A DNA stretch of 22,544 bases from an uncultured Alphaproteobacteria bacterium (GCA_937895955.1 CALAZI010000175.1:1-22544); one strand, 5' to 3'; counted from the stretch's first letter, positions 14,981 through 22,544 are shown. Notes: generated by a model from the letters alone, not told the origin. Made by a program: numbers and translations.

Positions 14981-15613
14981 TTGCGCGTTCTCTTCAGTCC
15001 CCGCCTCTGGCTCATGATCTGGCTCGGGATCGGCGCGGCCGCTCTCCTCTACGTGATCATGGCGGCGGCGTTAAGCGGCAAGCCGGAGAAAACGCCCCAC
15101 GCCGCATCGGAAACGGCGATCCTCGCCGACCCGAACCTTCTCGTCGGCGAGATGGCGGATTTCGTCTACGCCGCGAGCGCGCGTTCAGCGCCGACCGAGA
15201 CGTTCCTGCATGAGGGGCGCAAGATCAGCCTCGCCGATTTTCGCGGCCGCACGGTGCTGGTTAATTTCTGGGCGACGTGGTGCGCGCCCTGCCTGAAGGA
15301 GCTGCCCTCGCTCGACGCCCTAGAAACCGATCTTGGCGGCGAGGATTTCGCCGTCGTCGCGATCGCCGCCGATCCGAAAGGGCCTGAGGCCGCCGGCGCC
15401 TTTCTCGACAAGCTGAATATCAGGCGTCTCAAGCTCTACGCCGATCCGACGCTCGCCATGACGATCGCAACCGGCGGTTCTTCCGTCCTGCCGGTGTCCA
15501 TTCTCTATGACGCCGAAGGCCGCGAGATCGGCCGCTATGTCGGCGAGGCGGATTGGGCGAGCGCCGAGGCTAAAGCGCTGATCAGGGCGGCGATCGCTTC
15601 AACAGCGCGCTGA
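14981..15613 (+). CDS. Membrane-anchored TlpA-type thiol:disulfide protein
   Basis: This 210-aa protein (TTG start at 14981 with GGGAG 6 nt upstream) has one N-terminal membrane helix (about 9-30) that would anchor a periplasmic thioredoxin-like AhpC/TSA-Redoxin domain. The active site is NFWATWCAPCLKELPSL with Cys101 and Cys104. Further fold landmarks are the central LNIRRLKLYADPT and the cis-proline region GGSSVLPVSILYD. TlpA proteins reduce periplasmic disulfides, for example in cytochrome c or cytochrome oxidase assembly; the partner here is unknown. An ATG at 15014 lies inside the membrane helix and lacks a ribosome-binding site. Divergence from argH is conserved in related bacteria. Its 3' end overlaps mnmH by 32 bp. 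Confidence 0.9.
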   Translation: MRVLFSPRLWLMIWLGIGAAALLYVIMAAALSGKPEKTPHAASETAILADPNLLVGEMADFVYAASARSAPTETFLHEGRKISLADFRGRTVLVNFWATWCAPCLKELPSLDALETDLGGEDFAVVAIAADPKGPEAAGAFLDKLNIRRLKLYADPTLAMTIATGGSSVLPVSILYDAEGREIGRYVGEADWASAEAKALIRAAIASTAR

Positions 15614-16643
15614 TCGCGCCCGCCGCGTTTTCAATTGATGTTTCGCTGAGGCCGCCGGCGTCGATGACGGCGAGCGTCGTCTTGTCGTCGCGTTTTCGCG
15701 CGCGTTGATAAAGCGGATCGTAATGCTCGCGCATCAGGCTTTCCGCCAGGGCGAAATGATTTTCAGCGGCGGCGAGCGCCAGCCATTCCTCAATCGTTTC
15801 CTTCGCGTGAAAAGGCCGCAGCCGCTTGATCGCGTCTTCGACGGCGCCTGGCGTTTCGATGAAATCGCGATAGGTCGCAACGGCGTAACGCGCGCGCGCC
15901 TTCGCGTCGGCGCGGATAAGCAGGCGCGGGCTCACGCGCATCGACGTCCATATACGTGTTGGAAGACTGATCGCGCCGATGCGCCTTGATTCAGCCTCGA
16001 CCGCGATCGGCGTTTCGGGATCGAGTCTTCGCAGCGCATCGTAAAGGCGCGATTCAAAAAGCTTCTGCGACGGCTGCGCCGTCAGCGCCTCTGCGCCGAA
16101 GACCGATCCCTTATGCGCGGCGAGGCCTTCAAGATCGATCGCCTGCGCGCCATGGTTCGGCAGCTTGCGAATGATATCGGTCTTCGCTGATCCGGTCTCT
16201 CCGTCGATGAGGACGAGATTGATCGGCGCCGCATCATCCGACAGCGCGGCGACAACGGCGCGGCGCCATGTCTTGTAGCCGCCTCTCAGGACGCCGACTC
16301 GCCAGCCGACCTGCGACAGGATCGTCGCCATCGCGTTCGAGCGCATGCCGCCGCGCCAGCAATAGATGAGCGGACGGAATTTCGCCGCGCGGCCTTCAAG
16401 CGCGGTTTCGAGATGGCGCGCGATGTTGCGCGCGACATGGGCGGCGCCGACGCGGCGCGCGCGAAAGCGCGATTCCTGAACATAGATCGTCCCGACTTCC
16501 GCGCGCTCCTCATTGCTGAGAACGGGAAGGTTGATCGCGCCTGGAATATGGTCTTCCGCGAATTCCGCGGGCGAGCGAACGTCGATGATCGCCCCATAAG
16601 GCGCGAGCGCGTCAGGATCAACAGTATCGACGGTTTCAATCAT
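15582..16643 (-). CDS. mnmH: tRNA 2-selenouridine synthase
   Basis: This 353-aa protein joins an N-terminal rhodanese domain to a C-terminal P-loop domain, the defining layout of MnmH/SelU. The rhodanese part has IDVRSPAEFAEDHIPGAINLP and the active-site LIYCWRGGMRSNA (Cys95). The P-loop is DGETGSAKT (about 147-155), with Ala where the classical Walker A has its second Gly. Using selenophosphate, MnmH replaces sulfur with selenium in 2-thiouridine at tRNA wobble position 34, through a geranylated intermediate. The divergent selD gene 86 bp away supplies the selenophosphate. No good Shine-Dalgarno is seen before the ATG. The 3' end overlaps that of the tlpA-like gene. Confidence 0.93.
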   Translation of the reverse strand: MIETVDTVDPDALAPYGAIIDVRSPAEFAEDHIPGAINLPVLSNEERAEVGTIYVQESRFRARRVGAAHVARNIARHLETALEGRAAKFRPLIYCWRGGMRSNAMATILSQVGWRVGVLRGGYKTWRRAVVAALSDDAAPINLVLIDGETGSAKTDIIRKLPNHGAQAIDLEGLAAHKGSVFGAEALTAQPSQKLFESRLYDALRRLDPETPIAVEAESRRIGAISLPTRIWTSMRVSPRLLIRADAKARARYAVATYRDFIETPGAVEDAIKRLRPFHAKETIEEWLALAAAENHFALAESLMREHYDPLYQRARKRDDKTTLAVIDAGGLSETSIENAAGAISALLKRSPP

Positions 16644-16668
16644 CGCGCCGGCGATCTAGCCCGCGCGC

Positions 16669-16685
16669 CGCTTGCCGGGCAAGCG
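16669..16685. promoter_or_regulatory. 17-bp palindrome between mnmH and selD
   Basis: CGCTTGCC-G-GGCAAGCG is a perfect 8-bp inverted repeat with a single central base. It sits in the 86-bp divergent intergenic region, 26 bp from the mnmH start codon and 45 bp from the selD start codon. Its symmetry and central position fit a shared operator for the two selenium genes; a weak RNA hairpin is the alternative. No regulator gene adjoins. Confidence 0.4.
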
Positions 16686-16729
16686 CCGGCGTAGCATAGA
16701 AACGGCGCAGAAACGCGCCCGGCCCAGTC

Positions 16730-17782
16730 ATGACTCAACCGCCTTCGGAACCGAAGCTGACCTCGCTCGCCCATGGCGGCGGCTGCGGCTGCAAGCTGGC
16801 GCCGAATGTTCTCTCCGATCTGCTCTCCGACGCGCCGGCCGGCCTAGCGCCGAAAGACCTCATCGTCGACGCGGCGACCAGCGATGACGCCGCCGTATGG
16901 CGGATCAATGACGAAACCGCGATCGTCGCGACGACTGATTTTTTCATGCCGGTCGTCGACGACCCTTATGATTTCGGACGCATCGCGGCGACGAACGCGA
17001 TCTCCGACGTCTACGCCATGGGCGCACGCCCGATCTTCTCGCTCGCGCTTCTCGGCATGCCGATCGCGACGATCAGCGCCGGGACGATCCGCAGGATTCT
17101 TGAGGGCGGACGCAGCGTCGCGGAGGCCGCCGGCGCGCCGGTCGCCGGCGGGCATTCGATTGATTCCGTTGAGCCGATTTACGGCCTTGTCGCGCTCGGC
17201 CTCGTTCACCCTGACCGTATCCTGAAAAATTGCGGCGCAAGGCCCGGCGACGTTCTCATTCTTGGAAAGCCGCTCGGCGTCGGCATCTTCAGCGCGGCCC
17301 TGAAAAAAGCGATCCTGACGCCGGACGATTACGCCGCGATGATCGCCTCGACGACGTTGCTCAACCGGCCGGGCGCGGATCTCGGCGGCATCGCCGGCGT
17401 TCACGCCGTTACGGATGTGACGGGTTTCGGCCTGCTCGGCCATCTCGCCGAAATGTGCCGCGGCTCATCCGTCGCTGCGCGGATCGAGCGAAACAGCATC
17501 CCGGTCTTTGACGGCGCGCGACGTCTCGTCAATGAGGGCGTCCGCACCGGGGCGTCGCCGCGCAACTGGGCTAGCGTTTCGGCGATGATTGATCCGCCTG
17601 CGGACTGGAGCGAGGCGGATCGCGATCTCCTGTGCGATCCGCAAACAAGCGGCGGGCTTCTCGTTTCCTGCGCGCCGGGGGCGGCCGACGCCGTGATGAC
17701 GCTGTTCCGGGCGTGCGGGCACGCCGATGCGGCCGTCATCGGCCGCGTTGAAGCGGGGGCGGCGCGCATTAGGGTCGCCTAG
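16730..17782 (+). CDS. selD: Selenide, water dikinase (selenophosphate synthetase)
   Basis: This 350-aa enzyme makes selenophosphate from selenide and ATP, releasing AMP and phosphate. The N-terminal loop SLAHGGGCGCKLAP carries Cys19 and Lys22, equivalent to the essential Cys17 and Lys20 of E. coli SelD; the catalytic position is cysteine, not selenocysteine. Further AIRS-fold motifs are TTDFFMPVVDDPYDFGRIAATNAISDVYAMGA, GGHSIDS, TDVTGFGLLGHL and DPQTSGGLL. Length is normal. It is divergent from mnmH, indicating that the selenophosphate is used for tRNA 2-selenouridine. No selA, selB or tRNA-Sec gene is in the window. Confidence 0.96.
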   Translation: MTQPPSEPKLTSLAHGGGCGCKLAPNVLSDLLSDAPAGLAPKDLIVDAATSDDAAVWRINDETAIVATTDFFMPVVDDPYDFGRIAATNAISDVYAMGARPIFSLALLGMPIATISAGTIRRILEGGRSVAEAAGAPVAGGHSIDSVEPIYGLVALGLVHPDRILKNCGARPGDVLILGKPLGVGIFSAALKKAILTPDDYAAMIASTTLLNRPGADLGGIAGVHAVTDVTGFGLLGHLAEMCRGSSVAARIERNSIPVFDGARRLVNEGVRTGASPRNWASVSAMIDPPADWSEADRDLLCDPQTSGGLLVSCAPGAADAVMTLFRACGHADAAVIGRVEAGAARIRVA

Positions 17783-17848
17783 ACGCCTTTGCTTGCCATC
17801 GCCGCGCCAAGCGGGGCATTGTCTCTTCAGGGCAGTGAGGGAAGGCTG

Positions 17849-19513
17849 ATGGTGTTCAGACGAGCCGCGCTGGCGATCGCCGCCGCGTTCGCGATCGCCT
17901 CATGCGGTCAAAAATCCGATGCGCCGCGCAGTTCGACGAGCATGGAAGCGTCCGACGTCGACGCCGCCTCGCCGCTCGACAGGCCCTATCGAGTCAAAGG
18001 CGCCGAGGCGCTGGATATCGAGCGATTGTTTGAAATCCTGCCGCTTTATCTACGGCCGACCTACGGCGCCGTCTCCTTCGACCGAAAGAAGGGCGCGACG
18101 CTCGTCAGCGATCTGAAGTTCGGCGGCGAAAGCGGCTTTACGGCGAAGCGCGCGGAATTTTACGGCGTCGATATGGAGGCGATCGAACGCATTGAGGCCG
18201 GCGGGGACGGCGCGCTCGACGCGCCGATGGAAACGGTCCTGCTTAAATTGCGCCTTTTCGACGCCGCCTCATTTTCCGATAAAGAGGCGGAAGGCGAAAC
18301 GACGATTGGCGCGATTGAAGTCGACATGCTGCGCATTCGCCGCGGCGGCCTGCCGAAGGAATCGCCTGCTTCCGGCGTTGCGGCGCTGTTCAACGCCTTC
18401 GACGTCGCCGGCGTCTATTTCAAGGATGTCGATTTCCGCACGGCTGACAAGGAGCGTTCGGCGAGCGGCGTTGCGGCGGCCTTCAATGCGAAAGATCTCA
18501 GATTGGTCGGCATTGGCGGCGGCCGGCTCGACGCGATCATCGCGCGCGACTTCGGCTATCTCGTCACGCAATCCTCAAGCGCGATCGCGGCGGCGGGAAA
18601 GGGGCTCGGGCCTGCGGGCGATCTTCTCGTCAACGGCCCTTTGAGAAATTTCATCGCGCCGGAAAACCAGCGCGTCAGGGCGAAATCGCTCGAATGGAAG
18701 AACATTTCCTTCGCCGGCCTGATGGAATACGGCCTCAAGGGCGAGAAGCCGCCCATATCGGCGCGCAATCTCATCGACCTTGGATCCGCGCATATAGCCG
18801 ATGCGGAGACGTTCTACGGCGACAAGCGCGTTTCTCTCACGCCGCAAACCGACATTTCGGCGATGGAATTCGAATGGCTGTATCCTTCTAAGATTCGCGT
18901 CGTCTCGCGCGGCGGCCTTTACGATTTCACCGGCTATATTCCCGACGAGGAAGAGGATGCGATCAAGGCGCTGAAAACGCGCGGGCTCGATCGCGTCAAG
19001 GCGGAGAGCGATCTCGCCTATGACTGGGGCGCCGACAGCGGCGCCGCGGTGTTTTCCGCCGGATTCAATTCAAGCGGCTTCGCCGATCTCAATATCGACG
19101 CGGCGTTTGAAGGTCTTGACCTTGCGCGTATGGAAACGGCGCGCGCCGCCGACGAACGCAATCCCGTCGGCGAACTGGCGCGTCTGAAAAGATTTTCCTT
19201 TATCCTCGACGATGATGAGATGCTTGACGCCTTTTACGCGCTTTCGGCGCTGCAGACCGGCGGCGAGGCGAAGGATATTCGCGCCGCGACGCCGGCCTTG
19301 ATGCGGCTGACGCAGCTTGAATTGAAGCGCTCGAATCCGCGCATCGCGTCCTATGTCGACGCCCTTGCGGATTTTCTCGAAGACGGCGGAACGCTTGAAG
19401 TGAAGGCCGAACCGGAAACGTCCGTTCCCCTGTCGGCGATCGGCGCCGCTGCGGCCGGCGGGCCTGACGCGATGGCGGCGGCGGTCAATTTGTCCGTCAC
19501 GCAGAGGAAATAG
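17849..19513 (+). CDS. Uncharacterised 554-aa lipoprotein
   Basis: I do not recognise this protein. From ATG 17849 (GAGG 8 nt upstream) it begins MVFRRAALAIAAAFAIASCG, a lipoprotein signal with lipobox IASC and lipidated Cys19. Residue +2 is Gly, not Asp, which predicts outer-membrane sorting in the usual rule. The mature part has no membrane helix. It contains repeated motifs of the form 'GVAA.FNA.D....V', at about 183-196 and again at 215-226, and alternating beta-like segments. The C-terminus is helical and ends with an LEVKAEPETSVPLSAIGAAA-like strand region. Longer in-frame starts upstream, including 17789, lack a ribosome-binding site and would spoil the signal peptide. It follows selD by 66 bp and ends one base from the stop of the convergent ketoacyl synthase gene. 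Confidence 0.82.
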   Translation: MVFRRAALAIAAAFAIASCGQKSDAPRSSTSMEASDVDAASPLDRPYRVKGAEALDIERLFEILPLYLRPTYGAVSFDRKKGATLVSDLKFGGESGFTAKRAEFYGVDMEAIERIEAGGDGALDAPMETVLLKLRLFDAASFSDKEAEGETTIGAIEVDMLRIRRGGLPKESPASGVAALFNAFDVAGVYFKDVDFRTADKERSASGVAAAFNAKDLRLVGIGGGRLDAIIARDFGYLVTQSSSAIAAAGKGLGPAGDLLVNGPLRNFIAPENQRVRAKSLEWKNISFAGLMEYGLKGEKPPISARNLIDLGSAHIADAETFYGDKRVSLTPQTDISAMEFEWLYPSKIRVVSRGGLYDFTGYIPDEEEDAIKALKTRGLDRVKAESDLAYDWGADSGAAVFSAGFNSSGFADLNIDAAFEGLDLARMETARAADERNPVGELARLKRFSFILDDDEMLDAFYALSALQTGGEAKDIRAATPALMRLTQLELKRSNPRIASYVDALADFLEDGGTLEVKAEPETSVPLSAIGAAAAGGPDAMAAAVNLSVTQRK

Positions 19514-19514
19514 G

Positions 19515-20666
19515 TCAGGCCGTTCTGCGCACGATCACCGAGCCGGCGGAATAGCCGGCGCCGAAGCCGGAGATGACGCCGACATCGCCGATATTGAGAT
19601 CGGCGCGATGTTTGTGGAAGGCGATGATCGAGCCGGCCGAGGACGTGTTGGCGTATTCGTCGAGAATGTTCGGCGCCTCCGCGCGCGTCGCCTCGCGGCC
19701 GTAGACGCGCTTGGCGATCAGCTCGTTCATCGACAGATTCGCCTGATGCAGCCAAAGCCGCTTCACCTCGGCGGGATTGAAGCCGTTATCCGAAAGATGC
19801 GTCGCGATCATGTCGCCGACCATCGGCACGACATCCTTGAAGACCTTGCGGCCCTGCTGGACGAACAATTTGTCGGTGTTCCACGTGTTCTGCGCGTCCG
19901 CCGCCGCGCCGGTTTCTCGCTCGCAATGATTGATGAAGCCGAAATTATTGCGGATGTTGTTCGAGTAGACCGTTTTCAATCGCGTTGAGAGGATATCCCA
20001 GGCTTCGCTCGTCGGCGCGCCGTCGGCGCGCTCGACGATGACGGCCGTCGCGACGTCGCCGAAAATGAAATGGCAGTCGCGATTGCGGAAATTCAAATGC
20101 GCGGTGCAGATTTCCGGATTGACCATCAAAATGCGTCTTGAGCCGGCGCGGATGAGGCCGAGCGCGGTTTCAACGCCGAACGCCGCCGACGCGCAGGCGA
20201 CGTTCATGTCGAACGCGAAGCCGTCGATCCCGAGCGCCGCCTGAACCTCGACCGCCATCGCCGGATAGGCGCGCTGCATGTTCGACGCCGCGCAGATGAC
20301 GCCGTCGATGTCGGCGGGCGCGCAATCGCCCTTCTTCATCGCGTCTTTCGCCGCCGCGACCGCGATCTCGGCGAGAACGGATATTTCCCCGTCGGCGCGC
20401 GCCGGGATCATCGGCGCCATGCGCCTGGGGTCGAGGACGCCTTTCTTGTCGATGACGTAACGCGACTTGATGCCTGACGCTTTCTCGATGAATTCCGTCG
20501 AGGAAGGCTGCAAGGGTTCGATCGCGCCTTCCTCGATCGCTCTCGCGTTCTCGGCGTTGAAGAGCGCGACATAGTCGTTGAACGCCTTGACCAGCTCGGC
20601 GTTCGAAACCGATTGCGGCGGCGTGTAGAGACCGGTTGCGGAAATGCGGACGTCGGCGGTTGTCAT
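19515..20666 (-). CDS. Beta-ketoacyl-ACP synthase III, PA3286-like
   Basis: This 383-aa thiolase-fold condensing enzyme has the Cys-His-Asn triad of KAS III: Cys158 in NVACASAAFG, His307 in LWLHQANLSMN and Asn340 in EYANTSSAGS. It is longer than E. coli FabH (317 aa). SFN-like early segments (AFNDYVALFNAENARAI), FIEKASGIKSRYVIDKKGVLDP and YSNNIRNNFGF are typical of the subgroup of Pseudomonas aeruginosa PA3286, which condenses medium-chain acyl-CoA from beta-oxidation with malonyl-ACP. A similar shunt of fatty acids into synthesis is inferred here. A separate FabH elsewhere in the genome would be expected. It follows tag by 71 bp; a weak SD (AGAG) precedes the ATG. Confidence 0.88.
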   Translation of the reverse strand: MTTADVRISATGLYTPPQSVSNAELVKAFNDYVALFNAENARAIEEGAIEPLQPSSTEFIEKASGIKSRYVIDKKGVLDPRRMAPMIPARADGEISVLAEIAVAAAKDAMKKGDCAPADIDGVICAASNMQRAYPAMAVEVQAALGIDGFAFDMNVACASAAFGVETALGLIRAGSRRILMVNPEICTAHLNFRNRDCHFIFGDVATAVIVERADGAPTSEAWDILSTRLKTVYSNNIRNNFGFINHCERETGAAADAQNTWNTDKLFVQQGRKVFKDVVPMVGDMIATHLSDNGFNPAEVKRLWLHQANLSMNELIAKRVYGREATRAEAPNILDEYANTSSAGSIIAFHKHRADLNIGDVGVISGFGAGYSAGSVIVRRTA

Positions 20667-20705
20667 GACTCTGCTCGAAACCTGGCTGATTTGCCGTCAA
20701 TGTGC

Positions 20706-20732
20706 GCCCGTTGAGCCGGCGAGGCAACGGGC
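20706..20732. terminator. Hairpin between tag and the ketoacyl synthase gene
   Basis: GCCCGTTG (20706-20713) pairs with CAACGGGC (20725-20732) as an 8-bp stem with an 11-nt loop, five bases past the tag stop on the minus strand. There is no T-tract on either side, so it would be a Rho-assisted stop, a 3'-end stabiliser or merely a spacer. Confidence 0.3.
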
Positions 20733-20737
20733 CGCCT

Positions 20738-21325
20738 CTAGCGCGTCTTCTGGACCGCTTTCCAGCGCGGGCACGCGATTTCGTGATCGTTGACCATGCC
20801 GGTCGCCTGCATGAAGGCGTAAACGATCGTCGGTCCGCAGAACTTGAAGCCGAGGCGTTTCAGTTCTTTCGACATCGCCTCGGCTTCCGGGGTTTTCGTC
20901 GGCGCGTTCCGGAAATGCGTCCAGCGATTGACGATCGGCGCCCCGCCGACGAAGTCCCAGAGAAATCCGGAAAAGCCGTCATCGCGGCTCTCCATGATCT
21001 TCAGATAGGCTTTCGCGTTGCCGATCGTCGCCTCGATCTTCAGCCGCGAGCGGATGATGCCCTCATCCTTCAACAGGCGCTCGACCTTCTTCGGCGTGTA
21101 GCGGGCGATCTTCTCAACGTCGAAGCCGTCGAAAGCGCGACGGAAATTCTCCCGTTTGTAAAGAATGGTCCGCCAGGAAAGTCCGGCCTGAAAGCCGTCG
21201 AGAATGAGTTTTTCGAAAAGCGCCGCATCGCCGCGCTCGGGAACGCCCCATTCCTCGTCATGATACTGACGATAAAAGGCGTCATCCGCGGGCGCCCACG
21301 GGCAATGCAAACGCTTTTCGCTCAT
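20738..21325 (-). CDS. tag: DNA-3-methyladenine glycosylase I
   Basis: This 195-aa helix-hairpin-helix superfamily glycosylase excises 3-methyladenine from alkylated DNA. It matches E. coli Tag along its length: CPWAPADDAFYRQYHDEEWG at the N-terminus, LILDGFQAGLSW (Asp43 where E. coli has Glu38), GIIRSRLKIEATIGNA, LGFKFCGPTIVYAFMQATGMVNDH. The zinc-staple ligands are all present (Cys8, His22, His181, Cys185). The start at 21325 is chosen because it leaves a 5-bp gap after the MAPEG stop and fits family length; an ATG at 21361 would add 12 unconserved residues and overlap the MAPEG gene. It is probably cotranscribed with ygfZ and MAPEG. Confidence 0.95.
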   Translation of the reverse strand: MSEKRLHCPWAPADDAFYRQYHDEEWGVPERGDAALFEKLILDGFQAGLSWRTILYKRENFRRAFDGFDVEKIARYTPKKVERLLKDEGIIRSRLKIEATIGNAKAYLKIMESRDDGFSGFLWDFVGGAPIVNRWTHFRNAPTKTPEAEAMSKELKRLGFKFCGPTIVYAFMQATGMVNDHEIACPRWKAVQKTR

Positions 21326-21330
21326 CGCCG

Positions 21331-21741
21331 TCAGATCAGATGCGCAAGGCCGAAAATCCAATAGGCGAGGATAAGGACCTGCGCGACATAAAAAAGAAAC
21401 CGGATCGTCACTGCGTTGCGGTTTGTCGAGGCGATATGCGTTAAGGACTGCAGGAGGCGCGCGCCGAGAAAAATCGTCGCGAGCCCGTCGGTGATCGCCG
21501 TCTGGTTCGTCGCGATCGCATAAAGCAGAACTGCGCCGGCGAGCGGCAGGTTCTCATAGCAATTGGCGTGCGCGCGCGTCAGGCGCCGGCCGATCCCTTC
21601 GACGTCATCGCCGTCGGGGCTGAAATTCGGCGAGGCTTTTTTGCCGCTCGACACAAGCGACACGCGATAGGCGGCGAGCAAGACGACAAGAACGATCGTC
21701 CACAAGACGAATCCTAAAAGCGCGACAGCGGTCGGCGTCAT
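21331..21741 (-). CDS. MAPEG-family membrane protein
   Basis: This 136-aa protein has four hydrophobic helices (about 5-28, 62-80, 82-102 and 111-134) and the MAPEG signature RRLTRAHANCYENLPLAGAVLLYA (about 52-75). MAPEG proteins are membrane enzymes related to microsomal glutathione transferases and leukotriene synthases; bacterial members of this short type mostly lack a proven substrate. AAGGA lies 6 nt before the ATG. It sits 36 bp after ygfZ and 5 bp before tag on the same strand. The pairing with an alkylation-repair enzyme may reflect electrophile detoxification, which is inference. Confidence 0.88.
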   Translation of the reverse strand: MTPTAVALLGFVLWTIVLVVLLAAYRVSLVSSGKKASPNFSPDGDDVEGIGRRLTRAHANCYENLPLAGAVLLYAIATNQTAITDGLATIFLGARLLQSLTHIASTNRNAVTIRFLFYVAQVLILAYWIFGLAHLI

Positions 21742-21777
21742 GACGGTCCTTCCCTCTCTTCGTGACCGTCGATGAGC

Positions 21778-22544
21778 CTAGCCCTGTTCGAGATAGGCGG
21801 GAAATGCGATTTGCAGCGGCTTGCCGTCCGCGACGAACGACGCGCCTTCGTCCTGCGCGGCTTTGAAGCGATCAAGGCGGATAAGCGCGAGCGCGCGTCC
21901 CTCGCGGCCGGAGAGAATTTCGCCGATGGCGTTGTCGCCCGCGAAAACGCCTGTCCCCTTGGGCGGCGGCGCGCCGTCTAGCGTCGCGATCAACGTCCGT
22001 TTGCGGATCTCGCCCTTGCGCTTCATGCGGCTCGTCACTTCCTGACCGACGAAGCAGCCCTTCTTGTAGCTGACGCCGTGCAGCGCGTCGTAATTGACGT
22101 CGAGAAGAAAGACTTCTTCAGGGCCGAAATCCTTGCCGAATTCGGGAACGCCGAGATCGAGGCGCGCCTTGTCATAGTCATCATCCGCCGCCGGGATTGT
22201 TGAGCGCTTGACGATGGCGCGCGCGGGCAGCGCCCCATGGCGCGGATCTGCGAAGAAAAGAACGGGATCGCGCATCTCGCCGATTGCGACGGCGAGCTCT
22301 TCTTCAGCGGTCACGGCGACCTTCGCGCGCAGCTTGTACATGATGAGGCGTTTTTGAAGCGCCTCGGCCGCCGCCTTGTCGACGTCGATGAGAAATCCGT
22401 CGCCCTGCGGCGCGAGAAAGAAGTCGAATAGGATTTTGCCCTGCGGCGTCAGCAGCGCCGTGAAGACGGCTTCGCCTTCCTTCGCGCGCAGCACATCCTC
22501 GGTGACGAGGCCCTGAAGGAAGGGCCGCGCATCATCGCCTGAAA
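21778..22544 (-). CDS. ygfZ: Folate-binding protein YgfZ (5' end beyond window)
   Basis: The frame runs out of the right edge without a start. The first residues visible are the N-terminal-type FLQGLVTEDVLRAKEGE, so only a few dozen residues are missing at most. The protein belongs to the aminomethyltransferase-like (GcvT) fold and shows the YgfZ hallmark KKGCFVGQEVTSRMKRKG with the conserved Cys, plus TPQGKILFDFFL near the N-terminus. YgfZ is a tetrahydrofolate-dependent factor helping assembly or repair of certain Fe-S enzymes such as the tRNA thiolase MiaB. It lacks catalytic residues for aminomethyl transfer. It appears to head the run ygfZ-MAPEG-tag. Confidence 0.93.
   Translation of the reverse strand, partial: SGDDARPFLQGLVTEDVLRAKEGEAVFTALLTPQGKILFDFFLAPQGDGFLIDVDKAAAEALQKRLIMYKLRAKVAVTAEEELAVAIGEMRDPVLFFADPRHGALPARAIVKRSTIPAADDDYDKARLDLGVPEFGKDFGPEEVFLLDVNYDALHGVSYKKGCFVGQEVTSRMKRKGEIRKRTLIATLDGAPPPKGTGVFAGDNAIGEILSGREGRALALIRLDRFKAAQDEGASFVADGKPLQIAFPAYLEQG

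Noticed and set aside
16730..16800. Selenocysteine codon in selD
   Set aside because: The catalytic position is encoded as Cys (CGCK loop) with no in-frame TGA.
1..22544. CRISPR arrays, toxin-antitoxin pairs, restriction or other defence genes
   Set aside because: No regularly spaced repeats were seen, and no genes with such motifs on either strand.

Overview
This window is a GC-rich, gene-dense bacterial chromosome segment that looks alphaproteobacterial. The pointers are a close CpdR-type cell-cycle response regulator beside an N-formylglutamate amidohydrolase gene, the argH-lptM-lysA block with a TIGR02302/DUF4175 gene downstream, a PraR-like small XRE regulator, and short interspersed palindromic repeats carrying a core seen in rhizobial-type genomes. 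I cannot place it more finely from sequence alone. No phage, transposase, plasmid or CRISPR genes are visible, so this is mostly core genome.

Layout. 1-1089: the 3' part of a PhcB-like SAM methyltransferase (+). 1127-3272 (all -): membrane sensor histidine kinase, tRNA-Val(GAC) and cpdR. 3481-5775 (+): N-formylglutamate amidohydrolase, a structured non-coding stretch with a minus-strand terminator-like hairpin, then a GT4-type glycosyltransferase. 5888-7129 (+): XRE regulator and a histidinol-phosphatase-type IMPase. 7239-11030 (-): a dicarboxylate/glutamate:cation symporter and the large TIGR02302 membrane protein. 11155-11529 (+): a DUF5658 membrane protein. Two 102-bp copies of one palindromic repeat, in opposite orientation, lie at 7127-7228 and 11529-11630, each between convergent genes.

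14968-11720 (-) is a tightly packed operon argH, lptM, a GFA-family gene, lysA. The first two junctions are 4-bp ATGA overlaps and the last gap is 8 bp. The 51-aa LptM-type lipoprotein gene is easy to miss. Divergent from argH, with only 12 bp between the start codons, is a membrane-anchored TlpA-type thioredoxin. mnmH (-) and selD (+) are divergent and make a selenium module: SelD supplies selenophosphate, and MnmH uses it for tRNA 2-selenouridine. An uncharacterised 554-aa lipoprotein follows selD. The right end (all -) is ygfZ (cut by the window edge), a MAPEG protein, tag (3-methyladenine glycosylase I) and a beta-ketoacyl-ACP synthase III of the Pseudomonas PA3286 type.

I do not see a dedicated new defence or biosynthetic system. 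The items most worth a second look are the paired 102-bp repeats, the structured non-coding stretch at 4391-4511, the GFA gene embedded in the argH-lysA operon, the palindromes at the hisN start and between mnmH and selD, and the unknown lipoprotein next to selD.
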